A stretch of DNA of 64,000 nt from Oxytricha trifallax. Taxonomy: Eukaryota > Ciliophora > Spirotrichea > Sporadotrichida > Oxytrichidae. The notes below the pieces were generated by a model. That model made no database searches. It was not told the DNA's origin and worked only from the letters and a program-made list of their open reading frames with translations. The stretch lies in assembly GCA_000711775.1 (NCBI GenBank), contig ARYC01000068.1, forward strand, positions 1 through 64,000. Reading direction: 5' to 3'. Below, in pieces: positions 59,339 through 64,000 of this stretch (position 1 is the stretch's first letter; every line of letters begins with the position of its first letter). The translations under genes were made by a program, and so were the position numbers.

Positions 59339-61098
59339 TCAAGGAAGTTTAACAGAATATACTTCTATTTCTAGAACTCTAAAATAATGCCTACCGCCCA
59401 AGTAATTTTTTGAATCATCTTTGTCGTATGTATATCCTAGTGGAAGTTTATAACTGTGGCCTAGATTTGACCAACTACTTTGATTTACATGACCCCATCT
59501 ATTCAAGCACAGATCACTATTATGTCCAAATTTTATCAGATAATCTTTGTTATGTCCGACAGCTTGATTCTAATTTTTCTCAATTTGATGAATGGATCTT
59601 TTATTAAGCTGGAATATAAAGGCCTAATCATCTTCTTTGAATTTGTTTTCTTAGGTCAATGAGACACTTTTTAATCATTTATAAACAATTCAATCTAAGA
59701 TTGCATAAATGCCTTTATAGCAAGATAAATTTATTTAATGCTAACTTAACTTTATTTAATTCATTTATGAAAACTTGTGTACCCTCCAAATGTTTCTCCG
59801 CATTCGCTTACCGCAAAAACTATAGTTGGACCCTTATTATCACATAATTAATGAAATTTAGGTGCTTCATATCCATCTCTAGACCCTTAATATAATAATT
59901 CAAAGGTAGATTTGTTCCAATCTTTCAATTAAAATTAATACAATTTGTATTTAATTCATGTATGTACTTATTGTAGAGGTGCTTGATTTTGATAATTCAC
60001 AGTTAACTAATTCAAAGAAATGCTTATATTGTAATAAATATTAAAATCGTATATTAATAATTAATAAATTAATAATATATTAATTATAGTATTTGGTATA
60101 GTTCTGGGTTTAATTTAAAAATTGATCATAGATTTTAAATTGCTTTCTGTTAGCAACTTAGAACTCTTATTATTGCTTAAGCTCTTCTTAAGGTTCTTTT
60201 TAATTTTTAAGCTTATAATGAGTGATTAAAAGTTTATCGTAGTCTTAATGTTTTATAAAATCTTTTAACAATAGCTTGGTTTAGTTCACACATTTATAAG
60301 AAAAAATATAATAATTATTAAGTTCAGCATCGATACAAAGTCTATTAAAAAAAGAATTTAATAATTATTTTAGTCATTACCCAGATGAATTTCAATTTGA
60401 TTGATATAAGAACTATATTTGTTCTTTAAATTAGTGATCATTACCAACAATTAAAAAAAATAATCATTTCAAGTTATTTATCTAAGAGTGGACATACAAA
60501 ATCATGATACTCTTTAAAATTTTAAGGCTTTACGATTTGTAAGCATCCACCATTATGAGTTAAGTTTGTAAAAATCTTATAAATAAAATTATTTTTTAAC
60601 AATAAATGATTAACTAATTATAAAGTGATGAAGCTGTGAGCATAAGAAGCATACTATTTTATCACATTAGACGCAGTAATATTCTGCGTAATATTCTTTA
60701 TGCATGTCGCAAACTAATAATTTAAAATACGAACTAATAAATAGAAATAACTTTATTAATAATTTAAACTAGCCTGAGCATATCCAAAGATTTAAGTTTA
60801 TTCATGATTTTCCTGTTTTAGATTGGCTTCTCTGATTTAATAATTTCATGCTCTTTATCTATACAACATGCAAAAGTTCCATCCTATTTTTAAACCAATT
60901 TATTTTTATAGCATTAAAGGCAAATCTCATCTCCACATTAATATTTATAGAGTAAATAATTACTAAAAATTGTTTTGTAACAATAAGAAGCTAATAGATT
61001 ATTATTTTATTAAAATTACATTCAAGATTGATTGGTATATGAGAAGTTAAATTGTATGAATTTGAGCAATTTAGACAATAAAATTAGGAACTTTCCAT
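59339..61098 (-). CDS. U6: RING-like/B-box/TLDc protein gene, most compact copy
   Basis: Only 1.76 kb. MDS1 61019-61098, MDS2 60766-60939, MDS3 60624-60716, MDS4 split into about 60560-60463 and 60442-60372, MDS5 60322-60342, MDS6 60084-60288, MDS7 59955-60028, MDS8 59773-59927, MDS9 59339-59669; TGA at 59339. Pointers: AATGT, TAGTTT (2/3), ATCATT complement inside MDS4, GACT (4/5), TGAAC (5/6), TATAA, TGAA, AAGT. TLDc remains (GGYTS, EVYSVKLP) but the sequence is the most divergent. The B-box pattern is altered (CDMH, HH near MDS3 end), and the MDS3/4 join does not give an obvious frame, so it may be decaying. Confidence 0.75.
60443..60468. other. 26-bp IES unique to U6 MDS4
   Basis: ATCATT at 60437-60442 is repeated at 60463-60468. 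The other copies have a single ATCATTTCAAGTTATTT at this point. Removing 26 bp (one repeat plus 20 bp) restores the shared frame; keeping it would shift the frame. It is among the shortest IES-like units in the window. Confidence 0.75.
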
Positions 61099-62099
61099 TC
61101 TAAAAGTGTTAACAGATCTATAAGAAAAAGAATATTTGTTGCACAATATTTTAATTATTATTTTTGATAATAATACATCATTGATTTCAAAATTTGTATA
61201 CTAGTCTAGTAAAATATAAGAATAGTTTAGATTCCATTTTTCATATTTAAAAATGTAATAAGCAAAATCAAAGAGTATTAAATTAAGAGTGTAACTTTGA
61301 CAAACTCTTATTAGCTAATTTACAATTAAATTTTCTATTTAAAAAATATAAAATTAAAGTTAAAAAGAAGCTATAGCAATCTCATTTTAAATGATAAAAA
61401 ATTAAGATTTCTAAATAGAATACAATATAATATAATTTATGTTTATTTTATCCAAATTTTAAGATACTATAATAAAAAACATACAGTATTAATTAGAAAC
61501 CATTTTCATTTTACATTGAATTTTTACGAGAATTTTTCAGAGTTTTGAAATCCTTAAACATTATATATAACCTATAATTAAGTAATAAAGATTATTTCTC
61601 TTCAATATTGATCTAGTGTCTCCCTTTTTTCTTATTTTATGCAATTATAAATTGTTATAAATTTTATTGAAAACGAAAGCTTTTACTTTATTAGTTATTT
61701 TATTGCATTGTTAAATTGGATATTTATATGTTATAGAATATATTATGAATTAACTTTTTAAATGAGGTTTTATTAAACTATAAATATTCAATACAGATTT
61801 AACATATATTTTATTTATATATATTAAATATTTATTTTGTTAAAAAATACCTTATTTGTAAGTAATGTAAGTGGAATTAATTTGTAATTATAAATATTTT
61901 TAAAGTTTATGAAATTATTGAAATAAAATGATTCAGTTATGAGAACTATCTTTAAACAATTTCAGATATAATTGTTAGAGGATGAAGAAACCTCTTAATT
62001 ATAATTTTATACTTGTAATTGTTAGTCAGGTTAAATTTAAACAGGATGATTTTCTTATAAATAATGTTAAGTAAAATAAACTAATTTTAGAAATTTTGT
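61099..62099. other. 5' flank of U6 and spacer, no gene seen
   Basis: AT-rich. The frame of gene B copy 6 stays open into this stretch by chance, because TGA is rare, but loses protein character left of about 62090. Confidence 0.5.
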
Positions 62100-64000
62100 T
62101 AGTCAGTTAATCTATGAGCTTCTTAATAAGGATCATTGAGTATATTTTAAGGTATCATAAAAACTGGTTGCCCATACAACTAATGCTAAGGTTGATGCTA
62201 TGTATTTTATTCTTGATTGAAATTGTTAAGATTTTATGAATTAGTTGTAACTTCATTTGAAAGTAAATTGTTAGAATTAGTTTGAAATCCATTTAGATCA
62301 CTTAAATTCTCTTAATTTTATTTATTTTATGGGTCATTGACATTATTTTAGGGATTAAAAACTTCATTTTGATTTTCAAAATTGATGTTAGAATTCTAAA
62401 TTTGTGGTTAGCCTTAGATTTGTTAATCTGATTGCCATAATGGAACTCCAATTGTTAGTTAATTTTCCGAAATCATTTCATTATTTTATTACTACTAATA
62501 AGAGCTTGGAGGCATGCTTATAAAATAAGAAAACTTTATTTTTAATTATATTTTATAAAAAGAACCATGCTTGCATTATTTAAGGCAGGATTCTATGCCC
62601 CATTTAGATTGTATGGTTATTGCATAACTTAGTTACTCTACAATATTTACTGAGACATCATTTAAATTTGATTTAACTAATTCGCTTGGTTTACTATAAC
62701 AACTTTAAATAATATTTTTGTATAGAAAATAAAATAATAAAAAATAAAACTTGTGTCATAATTTCCATATTTGGTTAACCAACTTATCCATCATTCTTTG
62801 CCTAATTTAACATTGAATTTTGTTTTTTATGTCTAGGCACTCTTACCTTGCAAATGTTGTCTGAACACCTTTTGCAAACTAACTTGGCCTTACCTTCTCT
62901 GTATTTATATTTGCAAAACAGCTAGCCAATTTAAAGAATTTATAGTAATTTGGTGTATCGTAAAATTAATAATAAAATATATAAATAATTCAAATGTATA
63001 GAGAAAAGTTCTCTCCTCTTACATAGAGTTTATTAAGTTAATTTAATTAATAAATTCTCATTTTTAAGATGTATTATAAGAAAATTAATTATTCCTATGA
63101 ATATGGATTTTTAGGTGAATTTTTATTCTAATTATTTTTATAGTTTAAATATAAATTCATGCTTTACCAAAGTATAAATTTTTAAAGCATTTTTACTAAA
63201 CTGTTTGTTGGATTATTTCTGATTAAAAATAATTTATAATTTAAAAGTAATCATTAATATTTAAAAAAGGATTAGAGTTACTTGTTTAAGGATAAAACGC
63301 AAAATTATTCTAACAAAAATAGGACTATATTTGTCCAAATAAATATAAAATTTTTAATAAAATCACTTTTTTTGTTGTTGCGGTTAACTAAAGAAAATTT
63401 TATATGCAAAGAATAATTGCCTATAATACAGCTAAATGCATAATTAAAATTATAGTATTATTTTACAAATTATAAACAATATGAGAAATTCTACTTTTTC
63501 TCATTTTTTTATAATTTTATCTAATGCATGTTCCCATGATAATTTTTTCAATAAAAATAATAAAACATTAATTAAAAAATTTGTTAAAAACAGCAAAAAC
63601 TATAAATAAATAAAACAACTATCTGAATTTGAATAAAGTATTTTATTATTTTACTATTTATTTGCTAAATTTAAATTTTTACTTATAATATATATATATA
63701 ATTTATAAATTAAATATATATCAATACTAAAAATGTGCATATTTAACGATATTAGAACTAATTCATTTTAAATTTACAAATATATAACAATTTTTCATAT
63801 TTTATACAAATACTAAATATTTTTTGAATTTATATAAGTAATTATGTTCAATAAATTATATGAAAACACAAACTAGTCCAGCAAATAAATAAAATGGAAG
63901 TAAAGCCAACACAGGAAATTCTCCATTATTTTTAGCACCCTTCAAATTTCTTAACTTCATGGAAACATTTTAATTTGAGTAACTGGTTTCGTTTTCTATG
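62100..64000 (-). CDS. Gene B copy 6, MDS-split, runs off the window
   Basis: Right to left. Near 64000-63830: MKLRNLKGAKNNGEFPVLAL followed by a hydrophobic run (LPFYLFAGLVCVF). Near 62935-62748: FCKYKYREGKAKLVCKRCSD, NICKVRVPRHKKQNS, GQVGQPNMEIMTQ. Pointer AAGTT joins about 62650-62566: VMQQPYNLNGAQNPALNNAS. Pointer AGCATG (53-bp IES 62519-62571) joins 62518 leftward to a Gln/Asn-rich tail: MPPSSYQQQQNNEM, NPQNNVNDPQNKQNQENLSD, HQLYGQPVFMIPQNILNDPY (to about 62110). The AAGTT and AGCATG joins restore the frame; the link to the membrane segment is less clear. Cys motif complete here. Family not recognised. Confidence 0.6.

Noticed and set aside
62740..62940. PiggyBac-type C-terminal Cys-rich domain or DHHC domain for the gene B motif
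   Set aside because: The first CxxC pair and the final Cys pattern are missing, no DHHC is present, and there is no DDD transposase core nearby.
1..64000. Most standard-code ORFs of 60-86 aa
   Set aside because: They overlap MDSs in the wrong frame, lie in palindromes as mirror images, or are chance openings in AT-rich DNA; real genes here use TAA/TAG as Gln and are split by IESs.

Overview
The window looks like micronuclear (germline) DNA of a spirotrichous ciliate of the Oxytricha/Stylonychia type. Four things support this. (1) Recognisable reading frames use TAA and TAG for glutamine and end only at TGA. (2) Remnants of TBE transposons are present: DD34E transposase, 22-kDa protein, zinc finger/kinase protein, and 17-bp G4T4 telomere-like ends. 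(3) Genes are cut into short segments whose borders carry 2-8 bp direct repeats (pointers), and joining at one pointer copy restores the frame, as expected for MDS/IES organisation. (4) The DNA between segments is very AT-rich. The long standard-code ORFs are mostly shadows.

The core of the window is a tandem array of six related genes on the minus strand (U1 4804-8977, U2 17887-25311, U3 33144-36767, U4 42444-47102, U5 51346-55292, U6 59339-61098). Each encodes a protein of about 420 aa with a RING-like finger, a B-box, a coiled-coil-prone middle and a C-terminal TLDc domain. The gene is split into nine MDSs in linear order, including a conserved 19-21 bp mini-MDS. U1 lacks its TLDc MDSs in this window. 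Units repeat about every 8-9 kb (15 kb between U2 and U3). Their spacers carry segments of other duplicated genes: gene B (membrane segment, Cys-rich motif, Gln/Asn-rich tail), gene C and gene D, all unrecognised. Gene B is on the plus strand after U2, U3 and U4, but on the minus strand after U5 and U6.

Mobile DNA sits almost only in the IESs and spacers. 1-3226: TBE element with broken ORFs. 6218-8034: triple-nested foldback/MITE cluster in a U1 IES. 11472-15471: TBE-like element with an internal G4T4 block. 20690-22076: two TBE end fragments in a U2 IES. 28952-30048: foldback element carrying a gene fragment. 43153-44131: foldback, and 45541-45807: SINE-like insertion, both in one U4 IES. 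52555-54165: retroposon-like insertion in a U5 IES. Small inverted-repeat elements (MITEs) are scattered elsewhere.

Inferred logic: because IESs are removed when the somatic nucleus develops, insertions there are tolerated, so MDS segments stay near-intact while neighbouring IESs grow from 26 bp to more than 3 kb between paralogues. No rRNA, tRNA or CRISPR was seen. All translations were done by eye, so boundaries are approximate to a few bases except where a pointer is named.
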